Positions 1-6,330 of a DNA stretch of 6,466 nt are shown here, piece by piece. The notes under the pieces were generated by a model, which did not search any database, was not told where the DNA came from, and was given only the letters and a program-made list of their open reading frames with translations. Each line of letters begins with the position of its first letter. Position 1 is the stretch's first letter. The translations under genes were made by a program, and so were the position numbers. This stretch comes from Candidatus Saccharimonadia bacterium (lineage in GTDB: Bacteria > Patescibacteriota > Saccharimonadia > Saccharimonadales > Saccharimonadaceae), in NCBI GenBank assembly GCA_023257755.1, contig JALRBM010000010.1, forward strand, positions 1 to 6,466, given 5' to 3'.

Positions 1-974
1 GCATCGTAGTAGGCAGCCTCTAGGGCAGTGATTCCAAACGGTTCGCTGATTGAACTCATGACGAATACGTCCGAAACATTATAGGCATCCCGCCACTGCT
101 TGCCCCGCACGAATCCTGTAAAGAAAACCTTGTCAGCGATACCAAAGTCGGCACTAAGTTTTACTAGTTCATCCCGCTGCTCTCCGTCGCCGGCCAGCAA
201 GAACACAAGCCTGTCATGTCTCTCGCAGGCACGGGCAGCCGCCCGGATAAAATGGGTGAGTCCTTTTTGTACGGTAAACCGTGTGACCGCTCCGACAACC
301 GTATAGCCTTCCTGCTTAAGGGTCTCAAGATATTTATATGTTCTGCGGTCATAATCGTATCCGGAAAGTGCGCTAGCATCGATAGCATTGTGAACCACCT
401 CGATCTTGTCGGCCGGAATAGCGTATCTATGCGCGATGATACTTTTTGTAATGTTACTGACTGCAATGATCCGGTCGGCCATCATCAGGCCCTGGTACTC
501 AATTTCGTGAACAAGCGGATTGCCCGCATGCATCCCCGAACGGTCAAACTCGGTAGCATGAACATGAACGACAAGCGGTATCCCCGTCATTTCCTTGGCA
601 CGCATACCAGCCTCCATTGTTAGCCAGTCGTGCGCATGAATAGCGTCGTAGCTGTCCTTTTGCACCAACTCTTCAATAAAGCTGACGTAGCGCTTCTGCA
701 CTCCACGCATATCGCCAAGGCCAACGTCATCCAGGCCCAACTGAGACACGTCCCTGCTGTCGTAGGCGCCCAGTCCATTACGCGATAACGGGTCAAGCGG
801 CGTCGCGGCGTGGATCGTCATAAAATCCGCCCCAGGATGCTCGGCCGTATAGGGAACCACAAAGTCAATCGAGGCGCCCTCTAAAGCAAGAGCCTTGGAC
901 ATGTGATAACATGCCACTCCTAGACCACCACTATTGTGCGGCGGGAGCTCCCACCCGAGCATCAGTATTTTCAT
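1..974 (-). CDS. Glycosyltransferase, GT4/GT5 type (starch/glycogen synthase-like), C-terminus outside window
   Basis: Reading the minus strand from ATG 974 gives 324 open codons that continue past the left edge. The N-terminus (MKILMLGWELPPHNSGGLG) carries the Gly-rich sugar-nucleotide loop of GT-B enzymes, with the WE-PP-GGLG signature seen in glycogen/starch-synthase-like proteins. HAHDW lies at residues 113-117. The C-terminal donor domain begins near residue 225, with R232 and K237 (TRFTVQKG) in the position of the phosphate-binding Arg/Lys pair. AGDG follows at 261-264 and the E-x7-E motif is E311/E319 in SEPFGITALEA. These motifs indicate a retaining nucleotide-sugar transferase, probably cytosolic; acceptor and donor cannot be told from the sequence. 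About 100 C-terminal residues are missing. An in-frame TGA lies three codons before ATG 974, so the start is well supported. AGGGG sits unusually close to the ATG. It is the downstream gene of a tandem pair with the M13 peptidase but has its own promoter. Confidence 0.9.
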   Translation of the reverse strand, partial: MKILMLGWELPPHNSGGLGVACYHMSKALALEGASIDFVVPYTAEHPGADFMTIHAATPLDPLSRNGLGAYDSRDVSQLGLDDVGLGDMRGVQKRYVSFIEELVQKDSYDAIHAHDWLTMEAGMRAKEMTGIPLVVHVHATEFDRSGMHAGNPLVHEIEYQGLMMADRIIAVSNITKSIIAHRYAIPADKIEVVHNAIDASALSGYDYDRRTYKYLETLKQEGYTVVGAVTRFTVQKGLTHFIRAAARACERHDRLVFLLAGDGEQRDELVKLSADFGIADKVFFTGFVRGKQWRDAYNVSDVFVMSSISEPFGITALEAAYYD

Positions 975-1027
975 ACCCCTGTCTCACGGATTTACCAGAT
1001 CCGAACGCTCCTTTTCATTTTTGTGCT

Positions 1028-1063
1028 TGCCCTCATTATAGGCCGATGCTTATGCTTTTACAA
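1028..1063 (-). promoter_or_regulatory. Promoter of the glycosyltransferase gene, TTGTAA-N17-TATAAT
   Basis: On the minus strand a TTGTAA -35 (1063-1058) and a perfect TATAAT -10 (1040-1035) are separated by 17 nt. The predicted transcription start is near 1028. This leaves a leader of about 54 nt before ATG 974, unlike the apparently leaderless genes elsewhere in the window. The leader holds a mini-ORF of eight codons plus stop at 1018-992 (MKRSVRIW) and a 5-bp inverted repeat, CGGAT/ATCCG. The promoter begins only 16 bp downstream of the M13 stop codon. Confidence 0.7.
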
Positions 1064-1078
1064 CAGTGCTAAAGGGTA

Positions 1079-3022
1079 CTACCAAATTTTAGCTCGGCTC
1101 TTAGGATCCCTGTAAAGCTCGTCACCTTCGCTGATGCCGAAAACTCTGTAAAAATCGTCGTCGTGTTGCAAAATACCATTAACCCGGAAGGGAGAGGCGG
1201 GATGAGGGTCGGAAAGCGTGTACTCTCGCAGCTTCTCCTCACGCACATTAGTGCATTCGGTGCGGGCGTAGTTGACATAAAAGAGCTGTTCCGCGGTCAA
1301 GGAACCGTCAGCCGGATCACCCATTCGGTCGCCTAACTCGTTTACCAACGCTTCTCTTGAAATTTCAATACCCCCCAGATCAGCGATGCTCTCGCCGATG
1401 ATTAGACCGCCCTTAAGATTAAGGCCGGGGAGGATTTCCCAATTGTCGGCTTGATCGATAATAAGCTGGGCTTTTTGCTTAAAGGCCTCACGCTCCTGCG
1501 TGGTTTGCCACGTCCGGACATTCCCCTCAGCATCAAACATGCAACCCTGGTCATCAAATCCGTGGGTAAACTCATGTCCGATGACCGTCCCGATGCCGCC
1601 CATGTTTGCGGCGATATGCGCGTCGGGTTCAAAAAACGGAGCCTGCAAGATAGCCGCAGGGAAACAGATCACCAGACGGTTCGGGTCGTGATAGGCATTC
1701 ACCGTTTGCGGATCCATAAACCAGTCATCGCGCGATGTGGGCTGAGAAAGGCGGTTAAGCCAGAATTTCCCTTCGAATTCAGCGGCGGCCAAGGCATTGC
1801 CTAGATATGATTCGCGCCCTATTTCCAGCCCGGTAAAGTCACGCCATTTGTCCGGATAGCCGATAAGAACTTTGATATTGGCGAGCTTTTTCAGGGCGTA
1901 TTGCTTCGTATCTTCCGTCATCCAATCCAGCCGCTTGATCCGGCTGGCATATACCGCTCTGATTTTCTCGACCAGATCAAGCACCTGTTGCTTTGAGGAT
2001 TCAGGGAAGTGCTTTTCCGCATAGAGCCGGCCAGCCGCTTCGCCTAATGCGTCGTCAGTTGCCAAAACCGCCCTCTTCCAAAGCGGCATCTGTTCGCTCG
2101 TTCCCCCAAGCACTTTGCCGAAAAACTCGAACTTCAGCTCGCTCAATTCTTGACTGACTTTTCCATAGCAGTCGATGACAATGCGCCACTTCAGATACGT
2201 CTTCCAATCCTCAAGCGGTTTTGCCGTAAATTGCTCATTAACATACTTAAAGAATTCGGGCTGATCGATGCTTATAATACCGTCTTTCTTCCATCCCAAG
2301 CCAGAGGCATACGCCTCCCAGTCAATCGCAGGATAATTACTCTTAAGCTCATCGAATGTTACGCGGTTATAGTTTTTCTCTACATCGCGAAGCTCCGGAG
2401 AAGAGCGTGATATCTCGGCCAGCTCATGCTCTAATTCGTAGATGTTGTTCTTCCCAAGACTAGGGAAGTACGCAAACACCTTCTCGATATGCCCAGCAAA
2501 CTTTCCGCGAATCTCACGCATCTTTTCAGTGTCCTCCAGATAATAATCACGGTCCGGCAGTGTCAGCCCCTCTTGGTAAAACCTGATCACATGCCTACTG
2601 CTATCAAGGTTGTCGGCGTCGATAAAGCTCGCCCATGGACCTTCGATACCCTTTGCATGGAGCATGCCGATGACCCTGGAAAGCTCTCCGGGATTTGCTA
2701 CTTTATCCACTTCTTCAAACAGCCCTTTCAGAAGCTCCATGTGGGCCTCTTTTAGGGCATCAAAATGCATGCCTGAATAGTAAAAATCGCGTACCTTTTG
2801 ACGAATGCTGCCATCCGCGCTTTCCTCACCCTGAAGTTCCTCGTAGATAGCTTTCAGGTTGTGCCAGGCTTCATCACGCAGCTGGATAAACGTTCCCCAG
2901 CGGCTTTCACTTTCTGGGATTGGATGCGCTGCCAGCCATGAATTATTAGCATAACCGTAGAAATCATCCTGCGGCCTCACGGTAGCGTCTGTTTGGTAAG
3001 AGTTATCTGAAGCGTATGTCAT
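1079..3022 (-). CDS. M13 family zinc metallopeptidase (neprilysin/PepO-like endopeptidase)
   Basis: A 647-aa protein if started at ATG 3022; an in-frame ATG at 3052 would add ten residues (657 aa). It is a full-length M13 peptidase that hydrolyses oligopeptides with one catalytic zinc. Numbered from 3022, the zinc motif HEFTH is H483-E484-H487. The third zinc ligand and its partner are E544 and D548 in GESIADLGG. The substrate-binding NAY is at 442-444 before FPAAILQAPFF. The transition-state His607 and Arg613 lie in DPHPASPFRVN, and the protein ends in the family-typical aromatic KIW. The large N-terminal helical domain starts with QDDFYGYANNSWL, usual for M13. I see no signal peptide or membrane anchor, so a cytosolic role like lactococcal PepO is likely (inference). 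The shorter start is preferred because a TACAAT -10 ends six nt before ATG 3022 and the 3052 ATG has no visible Shine-Dalgarno. It is divergent from the MscS gene. Stop is TAG. Confidence 0.95.
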   Translation of the reverse strand: MTYASDNSYQTDATVRPQDDFYGYANNSWLAAHPIPESESRWGTFIQLRDEAWHNLKAIYEELQGEESADGSIRQKVRDFYYSGMHFDALKEAHMELLKGLFEEVDKVANPGELSRVIGMLHAKGIEGPWASFIDADNLDSSRHVIRFYQEGLTLPDRDYYLEDTEKMREIRGKFAGHIEKVFAYFPSLGKNNIYELEHELAEISRSSPELRDVEKNYNRVTFDELKSNYPAIDWEAYASGLGWKKDGIISIDQPEFFKYVNEQFTAKPLEDWKTYLKWRIVIDCYGKVSQELSELKFEFFGKVLGGTSEQMPLWKRAVLATDDALGEAAGRLYAEKHFPESSKQQVLDLVEKIRAVYASRIKRLDWMTEDTKQYALKKLANIKVLIGYPDKWRDFTGLEIGRESYLGNALAAAEFEGKFWLNRLSQPTSRDDWFMDPQTVNAYHDPNRLVICFPAAILQAPFFEPDAHIAANMGGIGTVIGHEFTHGFDDQGCMFDAEGNVRTWQTTQEREAFKQKAQLIIDQADNWEILPGLNLKGGLIIGESIADLGGIEISREALVNELGDRMGDPADGSLTAEQLFYVNYARTECTNVREEKLREYTLSDPHPASPFRVNGILQHDDDFYRVFGISEGDELYRDPKSRAKIW

Positions 3023-3028
3023 ACGTCT

Positions 3029-3058
3029 ATTGTAACGTACTCCTCGCCGCATATATAA
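3029..3058 (-). promoter_or_regulatory. Promoter of the M13 peptidase gene, TTATAT-N18-TACAAT, leaderless
   Basis: On the minus strand a TACAAT -10 (3034-3029) ends six nt before ATG 3022, which places the transcription start at or within a base or two of the start codon. An imperfect -35, TTATAT, lies at 3058-3053 with an 18-nt spacer. It occupies the same bases as the -10 of the opposing mscS promoter. Confidence 0.6.
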
Positions 3059-3059
3059 T
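3030..3059 (+). promoter_or_regulatory. Promoter of the MscS-type channel gene, TTGTAA-N18-TATAAT, leaderless
   Basis: TTGTAA (3030-3035) and a perfect TATAAT (3054-3059) are separated by 18 nt. The predicted start of transcription is about 3066-3068, coinciding with ATG 3068, with no room for a Shine-Dalgarno. The -35 is the complement, offset by one base, of the opposing peptidase gene's -10, so the two polymerases probably cannot occupy the region together. Confidence 0.65.
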
Positions 3060-3067
3060 GGGCTGTA

Positions 3068-4018
3068 ATGGATGAACGACTGAATATGAACTCATTAGAG
3101 AGGTCCCTGCAAGAGATCGGAGGCTTCTTTACCGAGCCCAATGCGTTTCGTTCCATCCTTATCTTGGTCGCTTCAGTATTAATTGTGTACTGGTTAAGTA
3201 AGTTTATTGCCCGCGGCATTATCAAGCTTGCCCAAGTCGTCGCTGCGCACGCCGATACCGAATCCGATGAGGAGCGCTTCATCCGCTTGCGTCAGATAGA
3301 GACCTATCTTAGCGTGACCGTTGCGATTGTCCGCGCTGCACTGGTGATTATCGTTGGCTATTTTGCCTGGACAATCCTTAGCCCCTCCTCGAGCAGCAGC
3401 ATTGCCGCCATCGGTGCCGGAACCCTGTTCGTCGTATTCGCAGGCCAGACGCTCGGAATTATTCTTCGCGACATTACCGCTGGGTCCGCCATGATTATCG
3501 AAAAATGGTATAACGTTGGCGATTACGTCAAGCTAGAACCGTTCATGGACGTGGCTGGCGTCGTCGAGCGTTTGACGCTGCGCTCAACCCGCATCCGTAC
3601 CTTAAGCGGAGAAGTCGTCTGGATTCACAACCAGCAGATCATGGCAGCCCATGTCACCCCTAAGGGCGTGCGGACAATGGAAGTGGACGTGTTTGTTCGC
3701 GACAAGGAAAAGGCCCGGCAGTGCATCGAAAAAATCGCTAGGACGATGCCGACCGGCCCGCTCCTCCTCGCGCATCCACTTCGCATCAAGGAAATCGAAA
3801 AATGGGATGATAGCCTTTGGCGGGTCATCGTTTACGGGCAGACCGCGCCCGGAAGGGAATGGCTGATCGAAAACTACTTCATCGACATGCTAAAAGAGCT
3901 CGATGAGGACAAGAAAACGGCCGACAGGCTTATGGTGCGCGATCCGATCGCCCGTTATGCTGACCCTATCGCCGATCGTCGCTTCAAACGGGCGGTGCGC
4001 GTGCGCAAAGAGCAATAG
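3068..4018 (+). CDS. Mechanosensitive ion channel, MscS family
   Basis: A 316-aa inner-membrane channel expected to open under membrane tension and release solutes during hypoosmotic shock. Three membrane segments are visible: TM1 about 27-45, TM2 about 80-104, and a pore helix TM3 from about 110, Gly/Ala-rich (IAAIGAGTLFVVFAGQTLG), running to the amphipathic TM3b (ITAGSAMIIEKWYNVGDYV). The MscS core beta domain follows: VAGVVERLTLRSTRIRTLSG, then WIHNQQI at 185-191, where E. coli MscS has the PNGKI-type loop. A mixed alpha/beta C-terminal domain and a basic tail (RRFKRAVRVRKEQ) end the protein. The length is close to the small MscS class (E. coli 286 aa). ATG 3068 fits the leaderless promoter; ATG 3086 is an alternative. 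There is no partner gene in an operon. The stop lies 8 bp from the convergent HTH_42 gene, and I see no convincing terminator between them. Confidence 0.93.
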   Translation: MDERLNMNSLERSLQEIGGFFTEPNAFRSILILVASVLIVYWLSKFIARGIIKLAQVVAAHADTESDEERFIRLRQIETYLSVTVAIVRAALVIIVGYFAWTILSPSSSSSIAAIGAGTLFVVFAGQTLGIILRDITAGSAMIIEKWYNVGDYVKLEPFMDVAGVVERLTLRSTRIRTLSGEVVWIHNQQIMAAHVTPKGVRTMEVDVFVRDKEKARQCIEKIARTMPTGPLLLAHPLRIKEIEKWDDSLWRVIVYGQTAPGREWLIENYFIDMLKELDEDKKTADRLMVRDPIARYADPIADRRFKRAVRVRKEQ

Positions 4019-4026
4019 AACTGCTT

Positions 4027-5109
4027 TTAAAGCGTCCTGCGCTCTAGTTGCACAGGTAATTCTATGAATTTCGAATACTCGCTCGCCGCCTGCATCACGA
4101 GTTTTTCTTCGGCTGGTTTCAACGGTTTTGTCGTTAGCTCCAGGCTTGCGGTATTTTTTAGTAGTTTTCGGGACCAGGAGCCAACGATCCGGCCGTCAAT
4201 CAGGATAGTGGGTGTAAAAATACCGTGCTGCATACTCTGAAGCTCCGCAGCAGCGATTGCCGCCTCACGATTCTTGTAGGCAACCGTGTACTCATCAAAT
4301 GGAGGTAGTAGGTGCGCTGAGGAGTCCGCAGCCAGATCCAGACCAGCAGTTTCTTTTGACATCCAAAATGTTTTACTTTCATGATCTATCGAAATAAGCG
4401 ACGATTTTATCATGGCAAGTGCCTCGCCAGCATCCGCCGCGGAAAGCCCGGTCCACCACGTAAAATCTTGTAAACTCGCCGGGCCGTGGCTTCTAAAATA
4501 CCGCTCCGCAATCAGTTTAAGAGCGTCTACTTTCTCTAACTGAAGCGACTTTTTAGTCGGGACCCATTTATCTAACAGCGTCACCGTCGGTTGCTTACCG
4601 CTCAACGGGCCGGGACATATCAGTCCAGTCTGTGACCAATAGCCAATAATATGCGTGCCCCAGCTACGGTCTTTCAAAATACCGGCGGCAGTCAGGGCTT
4701 CGTAAAGCGTTCGCCGCTCCACAGGGCCATCCGCCAATTCCTTTTCCAACACAGGACGGGCCTTTGAAAGTATCGCTTCCGTAAGGCCAAGCTTTTTCAG
4801 AAAAGGCATGAATTTTTCGTTTTGGCGATACGCCATTAGCTCCAGCATCCACCGGACGTCTTCTGCCGGCATCATATGCACCGTCCCGCGCATAGGCCAA
4901 CTACGGACAATCGATCCGTCTCGAATTGCCCCCTCGATAGTGGACGATGTTGCATTATCAACCCGAAGCCCAAGCGCCCATTTTGACCACTCGTATTCCT
5001 GTGACTGAACAGCTCCGAACCACCGCACGGCCTCGGCCGCCGATGCAAACCCTTTTCCAACAAGCCGCTGGGTACGCAGGCGGCGAAACGCTATTTCTTT
5101 AAGATCCAT
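4027..5109 (-). CDS. Winged-helix DNA glycosylase-like protein, AlkZ/YcaQ family (HTH_42)
   Basis: A 360-aa protein of usual family length. Members are tandem winged-helix proteins; characterised ones (Streptomyces AlkZ, E. coli YcaQ/AlkX) excise bulky alkylated or crosslinked bases. Visible family landmarks are GAVQSQEYEWSKWALGLR at 32-49, RSWPMRGTVHMMPAEDVRWML at 69-89, ASLQDFTWWTGLSAADA at 211-227, LLPPFDEYTVAYKNR at 267-281 and ILIDGRIVGSWSR at 302-314. The pair Q35-x-Q37 falls where AlkZ proteins carry their catalytic QxQ motif, so glycosylase activity is plausible; the exact substrate is unknown and the assignment is inference. ATG 5109 lies six nt after a GATAAT -10, indicating a leaderless start. 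It is convergent with the MscS gene and divergent from the 179-aa protein. An alternative reading is the generic label winged-helix DNA-binding protein. Confidence 0.87.
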   Translation of the reverse strand: MDLKEIAFRRLRTQRLVGKGFASAAEAVRWFGAVQSQEYEWSKWALGLRVDNATSSTIEGAIRDGSIVRSWPMRGTVHMMPAEDVRWMLELMAYRQNEKFMPFLKKLGLTEAILSKARPVLEKELADGPVERRTLYEALTAAGILKDRSWGTHIIGYWSQTGLICPGPLSGKQPTVTLLDKWVPTKKSLQLEKVDALKLIAERYFRSHGPASLQDFTWWTGLSAADAGEALAMIKSSLISIDHESKTFWMSKETAGLDLAADSSAHLLPPFDEYTVAYKNREAAIAAAELQSMQHGIFTPTILIDGRIVGSWSRKLLKNTASLELTTKPLKPAEEKLVMQAASEYSKFIELPVQLERRTL

Positions 5110-5112
5110 GCC

Positions 5113-5141
5113 CTCATTATCCTATATAAATCGTATACAAT
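5113..5141 (+). promoter_or_regulatory. Promoter of the 179-aa gene, leaderless
   Basis: TACAAT (5136-5141) is seven nt before ATG 5149, so transcription probably begins at or next to the start codon. The -35 position (5113-5118, CTCATT) is poor and overlaps the opposing -10. No Shine-Dalgarno is present. Confidence 0.5.
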
Positions 5142-5144
5142 AAA
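5116..5144 (-). promoter_or_regulatory. Promoter of the AlkZ-like gene, leaderless
   Basis: The minus-strand -10 GATAAT (5121-5116) ends six nt before ATG 5109. A poor -35, TTTATT, lies at 5144-5139 with a 17-nt spacer. The -10 and start region share 12 bases (ATAATGAGGGCA) with the glycosyltransferase promoter at 1039-1028. There the bases after the match read AG rather than TG, so no ATG is made. Confidence 0.55.
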
Positions 5145-5148
5145 GCAT

Positions 5149-5688
5149 ATGAACAGCTACGAAACGGCGCGCAGACAATACAAGCCAAACCAGATACGGT
5201 TCTTACTAATTGCCGAATCGCCCCCGCCCGAAGCCCCGATCCAAAGCAGCCGACAGTTTTATTATACCGACCGCATCCGAAAAGATGACCGGTTGTTCAC
5301 CAATACCATCCGCGCACTGTATCCCGAAACGCTCGAGGTTCCAGAACAAACACTCCAGGAGGAGAAAGCATCATGGTTGCGCCGCTTTGCAGACGACGGT
5401 TTCTACATGATCGAAGCCCTAGAGGAATCTCAGCTGCATGAGGTCACTAAAAAGCAGCGCCAGGAAAAAATTACTCAATCTACTCCTCGTCTGCTAGAGC
5501 GAGTGAAAGAATTAGCGCTCAAGGACACCAAGCTTATTCTCATTAAGTCCAATGTCTTCGAAGCTGCGGCCGCCCCACTGCGAAAAGCGGGTTTTACGGT
5601 CCTTAACAATGAATTGCTGGATTACCCTGGCCGTTTTAACCAGCGAGCGTACCGGGAAAAACTTGCCGCTCTCATCAAAACCGTCTAG
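5149..5688 (+). CDS. Uncharacterised 179-aa protein, possibly uracil-DNA-glycosylase-superfamily fold
   Basis: I do not recognise this family with certainty. It is a soluble protein with no signal peptide or membrane segment. A beta strand followed by IAESPP (residues 21-26) resembles motif 1 of UDG-superfamily enzymes (GxAP/GQDP type). An aromatic and charged stretch, QFYYTDRIRKDDRLF, follows at 36-50. A strand, LILIKSNVFEA (129-139), precedes a helix, and LLDYPGRFNQRAYREKL (156-172) could be the terminal loop plus helix. The UDG-like reading is inference from this pattern; a nucleotide-handling protein of another fold is possible. It is divergent from the AlkZ-like gene across 39 bp, which may mean shared control of two base-damage functions. 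The stop (5686-5688) shares the CTAG tetramer with the stop of the opposing AraC remnant. Confidence 0.75.
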   Translation: MNSYETARRQYKPNQIRFLLIAESPPPEAPIQSSRQFYYTDRIRKDDRLFTNTIRALYPETLEVPEQTLQEEKASWLRRFADDGFYMIEALEESQLHEVTKKQRQEKITQSTPRLLERVKELALKDTKLILIKSNVFEAAAAPLRKAGFTVLNNELLDYPGRFNQRAYREKLAALIKTV

Positions 5689-5855
5689 GGGCCTTTCCTG
5701 CGTAAGGCACGTTCATACTGGCGGGGCGTGATACCGACCAGCTTTTTAAAGTCATGATTAAAATGTGCCTGGTCGCTATAGCCGAATTCATTTGCCACAG
5801 CCGTCCAGTTAAGCTCTTCCTGCCGGCGGACAAATTTTATTATCCGCTGTACTTT
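5685..5855 (-). pseudogene. AraC-type regulator remnant (second helix-turn-helix only)
   Basis: The minus-strand frame ending at TAG 5687-5685 encodes a clear C-terminal AraC HTH. It begins VQRIIKFVRR, the linker helix, and continues LNWTAVANEFGYSDQAHFNHDFKKLVGITPRQYERALRRKGP. GYSDQAHFNHDFKK-GITPRQY is the AraC signature region, of the subtype with a DQAHF core. Upstream of about 5855 the frame stays open to ATG 6005. However, that part is antisense to a convincing AlkD-like sequence and lacks a recognisable first HTH or effector domain. The 106-aa frame is therefore best read as a 5'-truncated gene, probably non-functional. A full regulator of this group would be about twice to three times as long. 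The fragment alone could still bind DNA weakly if it is translated. Confidence 0.7.
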
Positions 5856-6089
5856 GCCATGAAGGGCGAGACAAAAGACTTGTTTAAATTGGCGGCAATC
5901 GTCGTCAACAACCCGAAGGAGCTTATTAACAAAGCGACGGGCGCGACGCTCCGCTACGGAGGACAGCGGGATAAGAAATCGCTTTTGGACTTTCTGAATA
6001 AGCACGCGGGCACCATGCCCCGCATAACCTTGCGGTATTCATTAGAAAAGCTGTCATCTGATCAAAAAGCATACTGCATGAATAAGTAG
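5853..6089 (+). pseudogene. DNA alkylation repair (AlkD-like, HEAT-repeat) protein remnant, C-terminal part
   Basis: From about 5853 the plus frame reads FAMKGETKDLFKLAA, then NNPKELINKATGATLRYGGQ, RDKKSLLDFLNKHAGTMP and RITLRYSLEKLSSDQKAYC. This follows the C-terminal pattern of AlkD-like alkylpurine glycosylases: KGE-x-DLFK-A, LI-KA-GW-LRE, RD--L--FL--H---MPR--LRY-IEK. The frame is open back to ATG 5754, but residues 1-33 are antisense to the AraC HTH and have no family resemblance. About two thirds of a normal protein (roughly 220-240 aa) is missing. The usual Trp-Met/Ala-Leu-Arg-Glu core is altered to GATLRY, consistent with decay. A strong terminator follows 14 bp after the TAG stop, suggesting that the original 3' end is preserved. 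Confidence 0.7.
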
Positions 6090-6103
6090 CCTTGTTTAAA
6101 TCT

Positions 6104-6136
6104 AAAAACAGAACTATTAAAATAGTTCTGTTTTTT
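6104..6136. terminator. Bidirectional intrinsic terminator
   Basis: A perfect inverted repeat spans 6104-6118 and 6121-6135 (core ACAGAACTATT / AATAGTTCTGT). It has A5 on the left and T6 on the right, so it gives a hairpin plus U-tract on either strand. On the plus strand it would end transcripts of the AlkD-like remnant. On the minus strand nothing obvious upstream needs it. Confidence 0.85.
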
Positions 6137-6194
6137 ATAATTTCTTGGCATGAGCTCGAGAGTGGGAATATAACTTTTGCGGATGAATTGGACT

Positions 6195-6219
6195 TTGATC
6201 CTGCAGCTTTACATATAAT
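6195..6219 (+). promoter_or_regulatory. Probable promoter of the DHFR-family gene
   Basis: A perfect TATAAT lies at 6214-6219. No good -35 is found at 16-18 nt; TTGGAC (6188-6193) is 20 nt upstream and TTGATC (6195-6200) only 13. Transcription would begin near 6226 and give a leader of about 112 nt before GTG 6338. It is the only consensus -10 that I see between the terminator and the gene. Confidence 0.4.
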
Positions 6220-6250
6220 GTATAAAGTCAACGAGAAAAAGAGCCGTTAT

Positions 6251-6278
6251 TAAGTTAGCGGCAACTTACTCTAGTTGC
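6251..6278 (+). repeat. Two overlapping inverted repeats in the DHFR-family leader
   Basis: TAAGTT (6251-6256) pairs with AACTTA (6263-6268), and GCAACT (6261-6266) pairs with AGTTGC (6273-6278), each across six bases. The two share AACT and so cannot form together. They may be tandem operator half-sites or alternative leader hairpins. The function is unknown and short repeats like these can occur by chance. Confidence 0.35.
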
Positions 6279-6325
6279 AGGATGAGTACCTACCAATTAC
6301 AATTAATGACATAGCATACATTAAT

Positions 6326-6330
6326 GGAGG
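6326..6330 (+). promoter_or_regulatory. Shine-Dalgarno GGAGG for the DHFR-family gene
   Basis: GGAGG ends seven nt before GTG 6338, an ideal spacing. It decides the GTG start, because the nearby ATG at 6324 reaches a stop after five codons. It is the only strong ribosome-binding site before a gene in this window. Confidence 0.75.

Noticed and set aside
216..623. Plus-strand open frame of 135 codons
   Set aside because: Antisense to the well-supported glycosyltransferase; no family resemblance and no ribosome-binding site.
1451..2755. Several plus-strand open frames of 60-120 codons
   Set aside because: All are shadows inside the M13 peptidase gene, whose frame carries every catalytic motif.
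4007..4026. Possible terminator between the MscS and AlkZ-like genes (AAGAGCA/TGCTTTT)
   Set aside because: The stem has a wobble pair and overlaps the MscS stop codon; no U-tract of useful length follows.
5926..6231. Minus-strand open frame of 101 codons
   Set aside because: Runs through the terminator and is antisense to the AlkD-like remnant; the composition looks random.
6146..6252. Open stretch reading ELESGNITFADELDFDPAALHIMYKVNEKKSRY
   Set aside because: It looks protein-like but has no start codon, its upstream frame passes through the terminator hairpin and I recognise no family; at most a tiny remnant.
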